Origin: Caldalkalibacillus thermarum
GTDB lineage: Bacteria; Bacillota; Bacilli; Caldalkalibacillales; Caldalkalibacillaceae
DNA: 44,196 nt
Reading direction: 5' to 3'
NCBI RefSeq assembly: GCF_014644735.1
Contig: NZ_BMKZ01000027.1
Location: 1-44,196 of the forward strand
Of this stretch, positions 1 to 8,059 are shown in pieces. Numbering within the stretch: the stretch's first letter is position 1; each line of letters opens with the position of its first letter. The position numbers and the translations under genes were made by a program. The notes under the pieces were generated by a model that saw nothing but the letters and a program-made list of their open reading frames with translations, ran no database searches and was not told where the DNA came from.

Positions 1-2
1 TC

Positions 3-242
3 GGAAGCATGAGCCGAAAGGGGAACTGCTATGACAACGCCTGTATTGAATCCTTTCATAGCATCATCAAAAAAGAGTTGATTTACTTAGAAAAGTTTAA
101 GACTCGTGAAGAAGCCATCAAGCGGATATATGAGTATATAGAATTTTTCTACAACCGAAAGAGAATTCATTCTTCGATAGGGTATCACACTCCCACTGAA
201 TACCAACGCATGTACTATGAATCTAGTAAAAAAGTGGCCTAA
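3..242 (+). CDS. IS3-family transposase OrfB, C-terminal part (cut by window edge)
   Basis: The frame is open from the left edge of the window, so this is the end of a longer gene and the Met at position 9 is internal. The piece holds the last third of an rve-type DDE integrase domain. The motif MSRKGNCYDNACIESFHS carries the catalytic-region N and the E of DD(35)E, and RKRIHSSIGYHTPTEY is the usual IS3-family (IS150-like) ending. It catalyses cut-and-paste/circle transposition of its element. After the stop, AT-rich sequence to about position 285 probably contains the right inverted repeat, but the other end lies outside the window, so the element boundary cannot be set. Confident about the family; whether the full gene is intact is unknown. 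Confidence 0.88.
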   Translation, partial: GSMSRKGNCYDNACIESFHSIIKKELIYLEKFKTREEAIKRIYEYIEFFYNRKRIHSSIGYHTPTEYQRMYYESSKKVA

Positions 243-441
243 ACTCTCTACTTTTTGTGTCTACTCTATTGACTTAATACGAGCTTTTTGCGATGTACCC
301 TTTTCCTTTTGTAGTCAAAACAAACGTAACAAACCCATAGAGCAAATTGTCGCCTGCCTAAGACCACATGGCGCGGCTTTTGAATAACCGGACGGTCGTT
401 ATCCCCAGATCCTCCCTAAAAAAGGGCAGACGTATCCTGTT

Positions 442-465
442 ATCCACAATGATTCACTTGTGGAT
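442..465. repeat. Perfect 8-bp hairpin between two insertion sequences
   Basis: ATCCACAA (442-449) pairs with TTGTGGAT (458-465) across an 8-nt loop and is followed by GACTTTTTT. The left arm contains TTATCCACA, which equals a DnaA-box consensus. A single box here, between two transposase genes, is more likely an IS end or a terminator than an origin. The rest of 243-521 shows no convincing gene. Confidence 0.4.
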
Positions 466-521
466 GACTTTTTTGTCTCATTGATTCACATGGGCATAAG
501 TTTGCCTGTCCTGGTTTAATC

Positions 522-1817
522 TTAGGCCACCAGGCTGCGCATCTTCTCCGCCTGGTTCGCTTTGATCCGTCCCACTGCTATCGCCAGCATGACGCATAAG
601 GCTAAGCCACAGCGGACTCTCATTTTCTGCTCTCCACGGATGGTGTGCTTCTCCAAACCAAATGAGCCGTCCAACCGGCTGTTGACTCGCTCTGCCGCTG
701 TCCGTCTACGGTAGGCTTTTTCCCAGGCATAACTGGACCGGTCGATGGGCGTGAAGATTCTGCGATCCTTGGATAAGGGAATGCGTATCCCCTGGGCCAC
801 TGGACATTGGCTCATCCCCTGACATTGGATGCCGTATTGCTTGGCTGGACAGCGTTTTTTTAAGGTGTTCCGGTCTTTCTCAAAGCCGCCATGCGCCATC
901 TGACGCTCGGTTCCTGTTTCCGGACAGACACAGCACACCTGGCCTCTGTAGGTATACACCACGTTCTCCCATGGGTCTAAAAGACGGGTTTGTTCGCCGT
1001 CTTTCCAGCTGTTGCGAATGTCAATGACGGGCTTAATCTGATGGTCGTCCCACAGGCGCCGGATCAGTTTGGTGTCGTCATAGGCTTTGTCGGCCGCCAG
1101 GGTCTCCGCGTTCTCTAACATCTCGGGGTGGCTCTCTTCCAGGTGGTCGATCATCCGGTGGGCTTCGGTGATGTCTGCTTCATGGGCTTGGGTGAGGCTG
1201 TAGTGAATGGGCAGTTCATAGACGGCATCGACGATCAGATGCAGCTTGTAGCCGAACCAGCGCACCACTTTCTCCCACGTCGTCCCATCTTCGTTTTGCC
1301 CCCGGTAGGTTTTGACGCCATAAGTGGCCTCGGTGTCCCGTCGCCCGTCACGTGCACCATTTTTGTTTTTGTGCCGGGCATAGGAGGCGATAGCTTTGGA
1401 GTCCATGGCCAAGTGCTTCCCAAAGTCCGGAAGCAGCTGCCGCAGTTCCTGAACGAGTTGGTTAAACATGTCTTGGATGAGATCGGCATGGTGGAGGAGT
1501 TTTTGGAAAAACCGGGTGTATGCCCAGGCTGGCGGCACTTGCCCCTGAAAACCGCACAGGTGTCTCAGTTGCCCATTGCGGGCCAGTTCCCTGCGCAGTT
1601 TTTCAATGCTTTCATGCTGAAAGACGATCCCGGCTAACACGGAATTCCACATGGCCCGGATGGGATAGTCGTTGCGCCCCCGACCACGTTCGGCTTCCAG
1701 AGTCTGCATCAATGCCTCATCGGGCATGGTTTCCATGACCAAAGATAGACGTTCTAAGTCCCCCAATTCTTCAATGTCTTCCCACGCAAACAGGGTGAGT
1801 TGTGGTATAATGGCCAT
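522..1817 (-). CDS. IS1182/IS4-like DDE transposase
   Basis: A 431-residue, apparently intact transposase that catalyses DNA strand cleavage and transfer for its own insertion sequence. The N-terminal part (about 1-110) resembles the DUF772-type transposase domain (GRGRNDYPIRAMWNSVLAG). The DDE core follows: first Asp in HLAMDSKAIASYA, second Asp in LAADKAYDD, and the Glu in RTAAERVNSRLDG. A cysteine cluster lies between the second Asp and the Glu, as in many IS1182-type proteins. The start at 1817 has a GGAGGG ribosome site about 10 nt upstream. No clean terminal inverted repeats could be picked out on either side, so element limits are not given. Full length and lack of internal stops suggest it may still be active. 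Confidence 0.85.
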   Translation of the reverse strand: MAIIPQLTLFAWEDIEELGDLERLSLVMETMPDEALMQTLEAERGRGRNDYPIRAMWNSVLAGIVFQHESIEKLRRELARNGQLRHLCGFQGQVPPAWAYTRFFQKLLHHADLIQDMFNQLVQELRQLLPDFGKHLAMDSKAIASYARHKNKNGARDGRRDTEATYGVKTYRGQNEDGTTWEKVVRWFGYKLHLIVDAVYELPIHYSLTQAHEADITEAHRMIDHLEESHPEMLENAETLAADKAYDDTKLIRRLWDDHQIKPVIDIRNSWKDGEQTRLLDPWENVVYTYRGQVCCVCPETGTERQMAHGGFEKDRNTLKKRCPAKQYGIQCQGMSQCPVAQGIRIPLSKDRRIFTPIDRSSYAWEKAYRRRTAAERVNSRLDGSFGLEKHTIRGEQKMRVRCGLALCVMLAIAVGRIKANQAEKMRSLVA

Positions 1818-2207
1818 ACAGGCATCCCTCCTATATTGGGTGTGGTTACCTCTATTTTACCATAGGCGGGGTGGCCTGTTTTTTATTTCTGCTTTTTGTT
1901 GGGGTCGATTTCTCTTTATTAGCGCTGACCTGTCCGTCAAATGTTGATTTAATCATACCAGGATGGGGGAAAATTTATTTTGACTTGTCTTTTATCCCTT
2001 GTCCCGTCTGGCTTCCCAAACATCGCAATTAGCTCCTTAATACCAAAAACGATACGCTTTCTGCATAGATTTTCCCTCCCGGTTTTAATATACCATTTCT
2101 GTTTCAGAAGGAAAACATATGTTTGTCCCGATTCATCCCCCACTTACACTTCGTTTAGAAGTGGGGGTCTTCTCGGAAATTTATGATAAAGATGTGGAGG
2201 GATGATG
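1818..2207. other. Gene-free stretch between the IS transposase and the LLM gene
   Basis: 390 bp. The first part is the 5' flank of the transposase gene, with its ribosome site near 1826-1831. It presumably also contains the end of that insertion sequence, although no clear inverted repeat was found. The second part holds the hairpin at 2133-2168, described separately. The last bases carry the ribosome site of the LLM gene (GGAGGG, 2196-2201). No credible reading frame was found. Confidence 0.5.
2133..2168 (-). repeat. IS605/TnpB-type right-end hairpin, inverted copy upstream of the LLM gene
   Basis: Read on the minus strand this is a stem CCCCCACTT/AAGTGGGGG with a loop starting CTAAACGAAG, preceded by CCGAGAAGA. 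The same order (CCGAGAAG, C-rich arm, CTAAGCG loop, G-rich arm) occurs at 3460-3510. The 36 bases match 3226-3261 on the plus strand at 30 of 36 positions, so the luciferase-like gene sits between inverted copies. Hairpins of this layout mark the ends of TnpB-carrying IS200/IS605-type elements; that identification is from memory of the family. Confidence 0.6.
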
Positions 2208-3158
2208 ATGAACCCGTTTGATAAGCATAAAGGATATTCACGCATGTTTAAAGAAAATCATCTTACTCTTGGGTTGTTCTTTCCCATTGAATCATACGAG
2301 GGCAGCATTCCAAAAATGGACATTGACCAGCAAATGAAACTGGCCAAAAGAGCAGAAGAGCTCAATTTTGCTGCATTGTTCGTTAGAGATGTTCCGTTAC
2401 ATGATCCTTATTTTGGGGATGTGGGCCAAATTTATGATCCTTGGGTCTTTTTAGGATATATCGCCGCCCATACAGACAACATTGCTTTGGGCACGGGAAG
2501 TATTATTCTAACCTTGCGTCACCCTTTGCATGTGGCCAAAGCAGCTGCTTCCATCGACAAAATTTCCGGCGAACGCCTGGTTCTCGGGGTGGCAACAGGA
2601 GATCGCCCTATCGAATTTCCTGCCTTCTCCGTTGATCCTGAACAGCGTAGTACTTTGTTTCAAGAAGCCATCATGGTCATGAAAAAAGTGTGGAAGGAAA
2701 ACTTTCCTGCGATCCAGTCACCACGGGTCCAGCTGACGAACGGGGATCTTTTGCCTAAACCGCGCTTGTTGGACATTCCGGTGTTGGTGACTGGTCACAG
2801 CTCTCAATCCGTGGAATGGATTGCCGAAAACAGTGATGGTTGGCTGTATTATCCCAGAAACTTAAGATTCCAAGCGGAGCTGATTAAAAATTGGCGTGCT
2901 CAGACCGGTCAGTTTAAACCGTTCAGTCAATCCTTATATGTAGATTTGACCGAGGATCCGAATCATCCGCCAGTCCCTATCCATTTAGGGTTCCGAATCG
3001 GGCGCAATCCACTCATTGAATTTATAGAAAGTCTTAAAATCGCGGGTGTGAACCATGTGATTATTAACTTAAAATATGGCCAACGTCCTGTTGAAGAAGT
3101 GGTTGAAGAATTAGGGGAAGAAGTTGTTCCGCACTTCCCGGCATTAACTGTGGAGTGA
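2208..3158 (+). CDS. Luciferase-like monooxygenase (LLM-class flavin oxidoreductase)
   Basis: About 316 residues, the normal length for a bacterial-luciferase-fold (TIM barrel) oxidoreductase using reduced flavin (FMN or F420). Family hallmarks are NHLTLGLFFPIE at the N terminus, AEELNFAALFVRD, the IALGTGSIILTLRHPLHVAKAAASID strand-helix and GERLVLGVATGDRP. It looks closest to the BA3436-type subgroup of Bacillus; the substrate is unknown. Three consecutive ATG codons occur at 2202, 2205 and 2208. The GGAGGG ribosome site ends at 2201, so 2208 gives the best spacing. The gene is isolated, on the opposite strand to its neighbours, and bracketed by inverted IS605-type hairpins, which suggests it arrived with mobile DNA (inference). 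Confidence 0.85.
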   Translation: MNPFDKHKGYSRMFKENHLTLGLFFPIESYEGSIPKMDIDQQMKLAKRAEELNFAALFVRDVPLHDPYFGDVGQIYDPWVFLGYIAAHTDNIALGTGSIILTLRHPLHVAKAAASIDKISGERLVLGVATGDRPIEFPAFSVDPEQRSTLFQEAIMVMKKVWKENFPAIQSPRVQLTNGDLLPKPRLLDIPVLVTGHSSQSVEWIAENSDGWLYYPRNLRFQAELIKNWRAQTGQFKPFSQSLYVDLTEDPNHPPVPIHLGFRIGRNPLIEFIESLKIAGVNHVIINLKYGQRPVEEVVEELGEEVVPHFPALTVE

Positions 3159-3215
3159 CTTATAGTGAATGAAGTATGAATCGTTTAACTTGATACAAAA
3201 GTGTTTAACTTACCT

Positions 3216-3268
3216 CCGACAGACGTCTCCCACTTCTAAGCGAAGCGAAAGTGGGAGATGAGTGTCGG
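3216..3268 (+). repeat. Nested hairpin of IS605/TnpB type
   Basis: The outer stem is CCGACA (3216-3221) with TGTCGG (3263-3268). The inner 10-bp stem is TCTCCCACTT (3226-3235) with AAGTGGGAGA (3249-3258), around a CTAAGCGAAGCG-type loop. It lies just downstream of the LLM stop codon and just upstream of the tnpB remnant. It is the plus-strand partner of the inverted copy at 2133-2168. It could also end transcription of the LLM gene, but no T-run follows. Confidence 0.6.
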
Positions 3269-3287
3269 TTTGATGTAGCCTCAATAT

Positions 3288-3402
3288 GATGAGTGTGGTA
3301 AAATAAAATCAAACAAACGTTCGTATTTTTGTGGCAGACAGAGACACCAACGCCGCCATCAATATCAAAAAGGAAGGTCTGAAAAAGTTAGGGACTGCCT
3401 GA
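3288..3402 (+). pseudogene. Decayed 3' end of a TnpB (IS605 OrfB) gene
   Basis: Two reading-frame pieces of the TnpB C-terminal zinc-finger/RuvC-III region survive. 3288-3332 reads DECGKIKSNKRSYFC, matching the usual CSxCG...SxRxFxC half of the zinc ribbon. The frame then shifts, and 3331-3399 reads VADRDTNAAINIKKEG followed by LKKLGTA and a stop, matching the ADRDxNAAxNI motif that holds the last catalytic Asp. The CxxCGY residues expected between them are missing, so a small deletion has removed them and shifted the frame. An in-frame stop lies upstream at 3276-3278. Nothing of the RuvC-I/II part is present. TnpB is an RNA-guided nuclease; this copy cannot be functional. Confidence 0.82.
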
Positions 3403-3520
3403 ATGGATCTCGAACCGTGGGGCACACGGGGATCGCTCGGTCAACTTCCCATCATGAGATGGGATTACCCGAGAAGCCTCCACCTCTAAGCGTTAGCGCA
3501 GGTGGTGGGAGTATGTCACA
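3403..3520 (+). ncRNA. OmegaRNA-like scaffold and transposon right end
   Basis: Directly after the tnpB remnant comes the sequence layout typical of IS605/IS1341 right ends. There is a GTGGGGCACACGGGG segment, CCGAGAAGCC, a C-rich arm (CTCCACCT) facing a G-rich arm (AGGTGGTGGGAG) around a CTAAGCGTTAGCGC loop, and a terminal GTATGTCAC at 3511-3519. In intact elements this region, overlapping the 3' end of tnpB, is transcribed as the guide RNA (omegaRNA), whose guide starts just after the right end. Here the nuclease is dead, so any RNA would be an orphan. It overlaps the 3' end of rlmD on the other strand. Expression cannot be judged from sequence. Confidence 0.5.
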
Positions 3521-4893
3521 ACAAGTTTGGCTGCCACCTCAACGTGGCTGGTATGCGGAAACATGTCTACTGGTTGAACCTCTCTGGTTTCAAAGCCGCC
3601 AGCCTCTAAGATTTTGATATCTCTCGCTAATGTGGATGGATTGCAAGAGATATACACGACCCGCTCCGGTTTCATCTCAATGATTGTTTTTAATAGAGAC
3701 TCATCACAGCCCTTGCGCGGGGGATCAACGACAATGACATCGGCTTTAATGCCTTGCGCCCGCCACCAAGGGATGATCTTCTCTGCCTCGCCTACGGCAA
3801 ACTGCACGTTGGTCATCCCATTCAGCCGGGCGTTCCGCTTGGCATCGGCCACAGCTTCGGGAACCACTTCCACCCCCAACACCTGCTTTGCTTTTTGGGC
3901 CAAGAACAGAGAGATGGTGCCGATGCCGCAATAAGCATCAATCACCGTTTCATGCCCTTCTAAACCGGCAAAGGCCATGGCTTTTTCGTACAATACCTTG
4001 GTTTGCACCGGATTGACCTGAAAGAAGGAGCGGGCTGAAATGGCAAAACGGATATCGCCAATTTTGTCATAGATATAAGGCTCTCCCCACAAAACTTTGC
4101 TCTCGTCGCCAAAAATCACATTGGTCCGCTTGGTGTTAATATTTTGAACGATGCTTTTCAGATTGGGAAAAGCGGACACCAGTTCATCTACTAACTTATT
4201 CTTGGCAGGGATGTGCTCTCCATTGGTGACCAGAACAATCATCAATTGACCAGTGGCAAAGCCGTACTTGGCTACCACATGCCGCAACAAGCCGCTGTGC
4301 TTATCTTCGTTATACGCCGGGATCCCGAGGCGTGTGCCGATTTCCTTTACCTTTTGAATGACTTGATCGTGCTGTTCATGCTGAATCAGACAGGCTTCCA
4401 TATCGATAATGTCATGACTGCGCGGGCGGTAAAATCCACCAATCAGTCCCCCTTCTTCTTCCCCGATCGGCACCTGCGTTTTGTTCCGGTAACGCCACGG
4501 TTTCTCCATGCCTATCACCGGGTAAACGTTAACCTTGTTTAAATCCAAACCGCCAATCCGTTCAAGGTCGTTCTTCACCAGCTGTTGCTTATATTTCAGC
4601 TGCTCCTCATAGGCTAAATGTTGCAGCTGGCAGCCCCCGCAACGGGCAAAGACCGGACAGGGCGGTTTCATGCGCGCCGGGCTTTGCTCTAGAATCTCCA
4701 ACACTTTGGCATAGCCGAAGTTTTTCTTTGTCTTCAGGACCTTTGCTTTTACCACTTCGCCGGGCAAGGCATCTTTGACAAACAAGGTATATCCTTCATA
4801 ACGGCCTACACCCATTGCTTCGTGATTGAGATCATGTATCTTTAGCTCTACTTCATCATTTTTCTGTACCGGAAGCTGTATTTTTTTAGACAT
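3493..4893 (-). CDS. rlmD: 23S rRNA (uracil-5-)-methyltransferase, RlmD/RlmCD type
   Basis: 466 residues. It transfers a methyl group from SAM to C5 of uracil in 23S rRNA (U1939, and in the B. subtilis homologue also U747). A TRAM RNA-binding domain spans about 1-70. Four [4Fe-4S] cysteines follow: C79, C85 and C88 in [11 protein letters not shown], and C168. The Rossmann methyltransferase domain has [18 protein letters not shown] (390-397) and the catalytic C417 in [13 protein letters not shown]. The last residues after HVEVAAKLV (VTYSHHLR) and the stop codon are read from the transposon right end at 3493-3519, so the native tail was replaced by an insertion. In B. subtilis the orthologue yefA sits next to dgkB; here an ABC importer and a DUF1002 gene lie between. 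Start ATG 4893; promoter upstream. Confidence 0.93.
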   Translation of the reverse strand: MSKKIQLPVQKNDEVELKIHDLNHEAMGVGRYEGYTLFVKDALPGEVVKAKVLKTKKNFGYAKVLEILEQSPARMKPPCPVFARCGGCQLQHLAYEEQLKYKQQLVKNDLERIGGLDLNKVNVYPVIGMEKPWRYRNKTQVPIGEEEGGLIGGFYRPRSHDIIDMEACLIQHEQHDQVIQKVKEIGTRLGIPAYNEDKHSGLLRHVVAKYGFATGQLMIVLVTNGEHIPAKNKLVDELVSAFPNLKSIVQNINTKRTNVIFGDESKVLWGEPYIYDKIGDIRFAISARSFFQVNPVQTKVLYEKAMAFAGLEGHETVIDAYCGIGTISLFLAQKAKQVLGVEVVPEAVADAKRNARLNGMTNVQFAVGEAEKIIPWWRAQGIKADVIVVDPPRKGCDESLLKTIIEMKPERVVYISCNPSTLARDIKILEAGGFETREVQPVDMFPHTSHVEVAAKLVVTYSHHLR

Positions 4894-4956
4894 AGACTGT
4901 TCCCTCTTTCAATTGTCTTCCCACATTGGACATACATCCACTATTATCCTCCACGG

Positions 4957-4984
4957 ATTTTAGCATACTTACTCAAGCAATCAA
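4957..4984 (-). promoter_or_regulatory. Predicted sigma-A promoter of rlmD
   Basis: On the minus strand, TTGATT (4984-4979) and TAAAAT (4962-4957) are separated by 16 nt. A TGC just before the -10 makes it an extended -10 (TGCTAAAAT). Start of transcription would be near 4950, about 57 nt before the ATG. Confidence 0.55.
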
Positions 4985-5115
4985 GCATTTGTATAAAAAC
5001 CGCCTCAAAAATTTCATTTTAAATAGTTTAAAAATTTAGCACAATGGTCAGACTAATAATACGATGATAATGCAACCAATTAACAGAACAAGACAATTTG
5101 AAGGAGGAAATACTC

Positions 5116-5271
5116 ATGGCCAGAAAAAAAGCGGCTCATTCCATTGCCCAGCTGATTGACCAGTATAAAGCGGATATCCTGAGCAACAAGGAGTGGCTGG
5201 AACAGATCGAAGAAAAGTGGGAACAAAGAGTGATGCAAAAGTCCCACAGCCAACAAGTCCATTCTTCATAA
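5116..5271 (+). CDS. Small basic FbpB-like protein
   Basis: A 51-residue, lysine-rich helical protein (MARKKAAHSIAQLIDQ...EQIEEKWEQRV). The pattern of a basic start, a (S)-x-x-x-L-I/V-x-x-(Y/N)-K core, then N-K-E-x-L-E-x-I-E-E-K-x-E-x-R/K matches the FbpB family of Bacillus (Fur-regulated basic protein B; a small partner of the iron-sparing sRNA FsrA in B. subtilis). It has an excellent ribosome site (AAGGAGG, 5101-5107) and is followed by a strong terminator at 5318-5344, so it is a monocistronic unit. No convincing Fur box was found upstream: TGATAAT near 5064 is only a half site. Family call fairly sure; iron link is inference. Confidence 0.75.
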   Translation: MARKKAAHSIAQLIDQYKADILSNKEWLEQIEEKWEQRVMQKSHSQQVHSS

Positions 5272-5317
5272 ACCAGCTTTCAGCCGATCTTAAAAACAGC
5301 TGAGCCTCTCCCATGCA

Positions 5318-5344
5318 AAAGAGCTGTCCCTGCGACAGCTCTTT
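5318..5344. terminator. Bidirectional rho-independent terminator
   Basis: AAAGAGCTGTC (5318-5328) pairs perfectly with GACAGCTCTTT (5334-5344) over a 5-nt loop. It separates the plus-strand FbpB-like gene from the end of the minus-strand ABC operon and can serve both. Confidence 0.8.
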
Positions 5345-5384
5345 GTTCGTTAGGTCCGTATAGGTTTGAACAACAAGCGCTTTT

Positions 5385-6107
5385 CTACAACACCTTGCTT
5401 AAAAATGCCTGTGTACGGGGATGTTGTGGATTGTTAAACAGTTGCTGGGGTTTGCCTTCCTCCACAATGACCCCTTCATCCATAAACACAACCCGGTCAG
5501 CCACTTCACGGGCAAAACCCATTTCATGGGTGACCACAACCATGGTCATGCCTTCCTGGGCTAATTGTTTCATTACCGCCAGGACTTCCCCGACCATCTC
5601 AGGGTCCAAGGCTGACGTGGGCTCATCAAACAGCATCACTTTTGGTTCCATGGCCAACGCTCGGGCAATGGCCACACGCTGTTTTTGTCCCCCAGACAGG
5701 GAGTCGGGATAAACTCCCGCTTTCTCCGCTAAACCAACCTTGTTTAAAAGGGCCATGGCTTTTTCCTCTGCCTTGGTCCTCGGCCAGTTTCTCACCTTCA
5801 CCGGCGCCAGCGTAATGTTTTCCAAAACCGTCATGTGGGGGAATAGGTTAAATTGTTGAAAAACCATCCCCACTTCTTTGCGCACTTGATTAATATCGGT
5901 TTTCTTGTCTGCCAGGTCCACCCCGTTGATATACACATGTCCATCCGTAATCGATTCCAAAAGGTTTAAGCAGCGCAAAAACGTTGATTTTCCCGACCCG
6001 GACGGACCGATAACAACCACCACTTCCTGCGGTTTAATCTCGATGTCGATTCCCTTCAAAACCTCCAGATCACCAAACGACTTTTTCAGATTGGTCACCT
6101 TGATCAT
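5385..6107 (-). CDS. Polar amino-acid ABC transporter ATPase (GlnQ/ArtP type)
   Basis: 240 residues, the standard size for the cytoplasmic ATPase of a PAAT-family amino-acid importer. It powers uptake through the permease encoded just upstream. Walker A is GPSGSGKS (about 34-41), the Q-loop is [15 protein letters not shown], the signature [16 protein letters not shown], Walker [15 protein letters not shown] and the H-loop [10 protein letters not shown]. Its start overlaps the permease stop by 4 bp (ATGA), so the two are translationally coupled. Gene order binding protein, permease, ATPase on the minus strand forms one operon ending at the 5318-5344 terminator. Substrate (Gln, Arg, Cys or other) cannot be decided. 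Confidence 0.93.
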   Translation of the reverse strand: MIKVTNLKKSFGDLEVLKGIDIEIKPQEVVVVIGPSGSGKSTFLRCLNLLESITDGHVYINGVDLADKKTDINQVRKEVGMVFQQFNLFPHMTVLENITLAPVKVRNWPRTKAEEKAMALLNKVGLAEKAGVYPDSLSGGQKQRVAIARALAMEPKVMLFDEPTSALDPEMVGEVLAVMKQLAQEGMTMVVVTHEMGFAREVADRVVFMDEGVIVEEGKPQQLFNNPQHPRTQAFLSKVL

Positions 6108-6817
6108 TCTGTCTTAAGCCTCCGTTCAACATAGTTCAGCAGGTGCGTTAAGCTGAGCGTTAAAACAAGATAGATAAGGGCCACCATAAGATAAGGTTCC
6201 CATACTGCAAAGTATTGGGCTTGGGCTGCCCTTCCCCAGTACATCAGCTCAGGGACGGCAATGATGGCACCCAAGGACGATTCTTTTAATAAGATGATAA
6301 ATTCGTTCCCCAGAGGAGGCACCATGCGCTTAAACGCCTGAGGCAAAATGATATAACGCATGGCCTGGGTGTGTGTCATGCCCAGTGAACGGGCAGCTTC
6401 CATCTGTCCCCGGTCAATGGATTGGATCCCGGCCCGGAAGATTTCAGCAATATATGCAGCAGAGTTCAAAGCAAGAGCGACAATGATCGAAGCAACGGCA
6501 TTAACAGGATTCATCAGCATGGGCATCAGACCAAAATGGATCAGCAAGATCTGAACTAAGAGTGGTGTTCCTCTAAAGAAGTTGATATACCATACAAAGG
6601 GAAGACGGAGTAATCGATTGGAGGCCATTTTGCCTAAGCCAATAAACAAGCCTAAGATGGTTCCGAATATCACCCCTGCCAGGGAAATCCCAATCGTCAG
6701 CAAAGTGCCTTTGATAAAAAACGGAAGATAAGCACTGATCACATGCAGACGAAAATTAAACATTTCGGTTAAAAAGGCTTCCACAGACATTAGAACAGTT
6801 TCCGGCGACATAAGCAT
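6104..6817 (-). CDS. Polar amino-acid ABC transporter permease (HisM/GlnP type)
   Basis: 237 residues, a BPD_transp_1 membrane subunit with about five transmembrane helices. The HisM-type start region is [53 protein letters not shown] is the EAA loop that contacts the ATPase, followed by [17 protein letters not shown]. It forms the membrane channel as a homodimer with the ATPase encoded downstream (4-bp overlap). Start ATG 6817 has GGAG four bases upstream; a second ATG two codons later (6811) is equally possible. A stem-loop lies between it and the binding-protein gene. Confidence 0.92.
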   Translation of the reverse strand: MLMSPETVLMSVEAFLTEMFNFRLHVISAYLPFFIKGTLLTIGISLAGVIFGTILGLFIGLGKMASNRLLRLPFVWYINFFRGTPLLVQILLIHFGLMPMLMNPVNAVASIIVALALNSAAYIAEIFRAGIQSIDRGQMEAARSLGMTHTQAMRYIILPQAFKRMVPPLGNEFIILLKESSLGAIIAVPELMYWGRAAQAQYFAVWEPYLMVALIYLVLTLSLTHLLNYVERRLKTE

Positions 6818-6889
6818 AATACTCCTTTTTAGTCACTCGATTTATAAAATAATTTATAAAACACAAAATAAAGTCCAGGTAGAAAAAGA

Positions 6890-6911
6890 GCGTAACGCAT
6901 ACACGTTACGC
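6890..6911 (-). terminator. Stem-loop between binding-protein and permease genes (partial terminator)
   Basis: GCGTAACG (6890-6897) and CGTTACGC (6904-6911) form a perfect 8-bp stem. On the minus strand it is followed by TCTTTTTCT. Placed between the binding-protein gene and the permease gene, it would let most transcripts end early and give more binding protein than membrane parts, as in many ABC operons. Confidence 0.6.
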
Positions 6912-6948
6912 CAAACAGCATAATTAACCAACATCCGTTTGCCTTGCC

Positions 6949-7788
6949 CTATTCCGCATTTAAGAGTGTTTCAACATCTGGCGTTGTACCAAACCATTTT
7001 TCATAGATTTCAGCATAAGTCCCGTTTTCAATCACGGTAGTTAAGGCCTCATTGAAAATCTCTGTCAGTTCGCTGCCTTTAGGGAACATGATGCCATAAA
7101 ATTCAGATTCGAAGTTCTCGGGGTCTTCAAGGCCTACTAAGTTATCATTGGGATTGTTCTTCAGGTATTCGTTCACCACGGCGTTGTCAGTGACAACGGC
7201 TTCCACATCTCCGTTTTTCAAGGCCATAATCGCCACAGCAGAGCTTTCATACTTCAAAATATCGGGATGGTTTTCACCGAGGATTTTTTCCACGGCAAAT
7301 TGTCCCGTCGTCCCGTTTTGCACTCCCACTTTTTTACCGACTAAGTCAGTGGCGCTTTTGATATCGGAACCTTCAGGGACGAGAATCATGTGGGTGGATT
7401 CATAATAGGGACGGGTAAAATCATAGCTTTCTAGGCGGTCATCGGTAATGGTAATACCTGAGATAGCCAGGTCCACTTCTCCATTTTGCACGGCAACAAA
7501 GAGCGGATCCCAACCCAAATTGCGCACTTCATGCTCAAATCCCGCTTCCTCCATGACAGCCGCTAACAAATCAATGTCAAAACCGACAATTTCTCCTTTG
7601 TCCAAGAATTCAAACGGGGCAAAAGAAGCTTCTGTGCCGACAATAAGTTTCTGTTTCCCGGCCGCTTCCGTTTCACTATTATTCTCTCCCGCTTGTTCAT
7701 CGGTATCTGCCGGCTGTCCTGAGCCGCAAGCGGCCAACAGGATCGTCATAAGCAAAAGCACCAAGCCCAACCATAACGATTTTTTCAT
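6949..7788 (-). CDS. Polar amino-acid ABC transporter substrate-binding lipoprotein
   Basis: 279 residues. An N-terminal lipoprotein signal MKKSLWLGLVLLLMTILLAAC with lipobox LAAC anchors it outside the membrane after lipidation of the Cys. A glutamate-rich linker follows, then an SBP_bac_3 domain (LIVGTEASFAPFEFLD, GFDIDLLAAVMEEAG, DLAISGITITDDR, YESTHMILVPEGSDI, VGVQNGTTGQFAVEK). The frame is open to 7809, but the Met at 7788 has GGGGG 8 nt upstream and begins the signal peptide, so it is taken as start. It captures a polar or charged amino acid for the permease/ATPase pair downstream; the exact ligand is not readable. Confidence 0.92.
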   Translation of the reverse strand: MKKSLWLGLVLLLMTILLAACGSGQPADTDEQAGENNSETEAAGKQKLIVGTEASFAPFEFLDKGEIVGFDIDLLAAVMEEAGFEHEVRNLGWDPLFVAVQNGEVDLAISGITITDDRLESYDFTRPYYESTHMILVPEGSDIKSATDLVGKKVGVQNGTTGQFAVEKILGENHPDILKYESSAVAIMALKNGDVEAVVTDNAVVNEYLKNNPNDNLVGLEDPENFESEFYGIMFPKGSELTEIFNEALTTVIENGTYAEIYEKWFGTTPDVETLLNAE

Positions 7789-8017
7789 CTCATTTCCCCC
7801 TTGTACCATTCTTTTAATCTCCGGCTCTGCTCACGCTCATCTCTTCTGTATTTTTGCCTATGTCTATATAATATAGTATTAAATGTATTAACAATCCAAA
7901 ATGTATAAGAACTGTATATTTAAAAGACTATGTTTATATCTATGCCACAACTAGATTTAACCATAGAACAAGCATTTTCTCAATACTTTTTTATGGACAA
8001 AAGTTTACCAATAGAAC

Positions 8018-8040
8018 AAAAAAGCCAGCCCAGAGGCTGG
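8018..8040 (-). terminator. Rho-independent terminator downstream of the DUF1002 gene
   Basis: CCAGCC (8025-8030) and GGCTGG (8035-8040) form a stem with a 4-nt loop. On the minus strand it is followed by CTTTTTTG. It ends transcripts coming from the DUF1002 gene. Confidence 0.72.
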
Positions 8041-8059
8041 AACACATGGGAATTATTAC

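Noticed and set aside
442-465. DnaA-box-like TTATCCACA inside a hairpin, possible replication origin
   Set aside because: Only one box, no AT-rich unwinding region or dnaA/dnaN neighbours, and it sits between two transposase genes.
1128-1637. 169-codon plus-strand frame opposite the IS transposase
   Set aside because: Antisense shadow of a well-supported transposase with no recognisable protein features.
3216-3520. CRISPR repeats (similar hairpins at 2133, 3226 and 3477)
   Set aside because: Copies are unevenly spaced, differ in orientation and sequence, and adjoin a tnpB remnant, so they are transposon ends.
5040-5100. Fur box upstream of the FbpB-like gene
   Set aside because: Only one half site (TGATAAT); the inverted half does not match.
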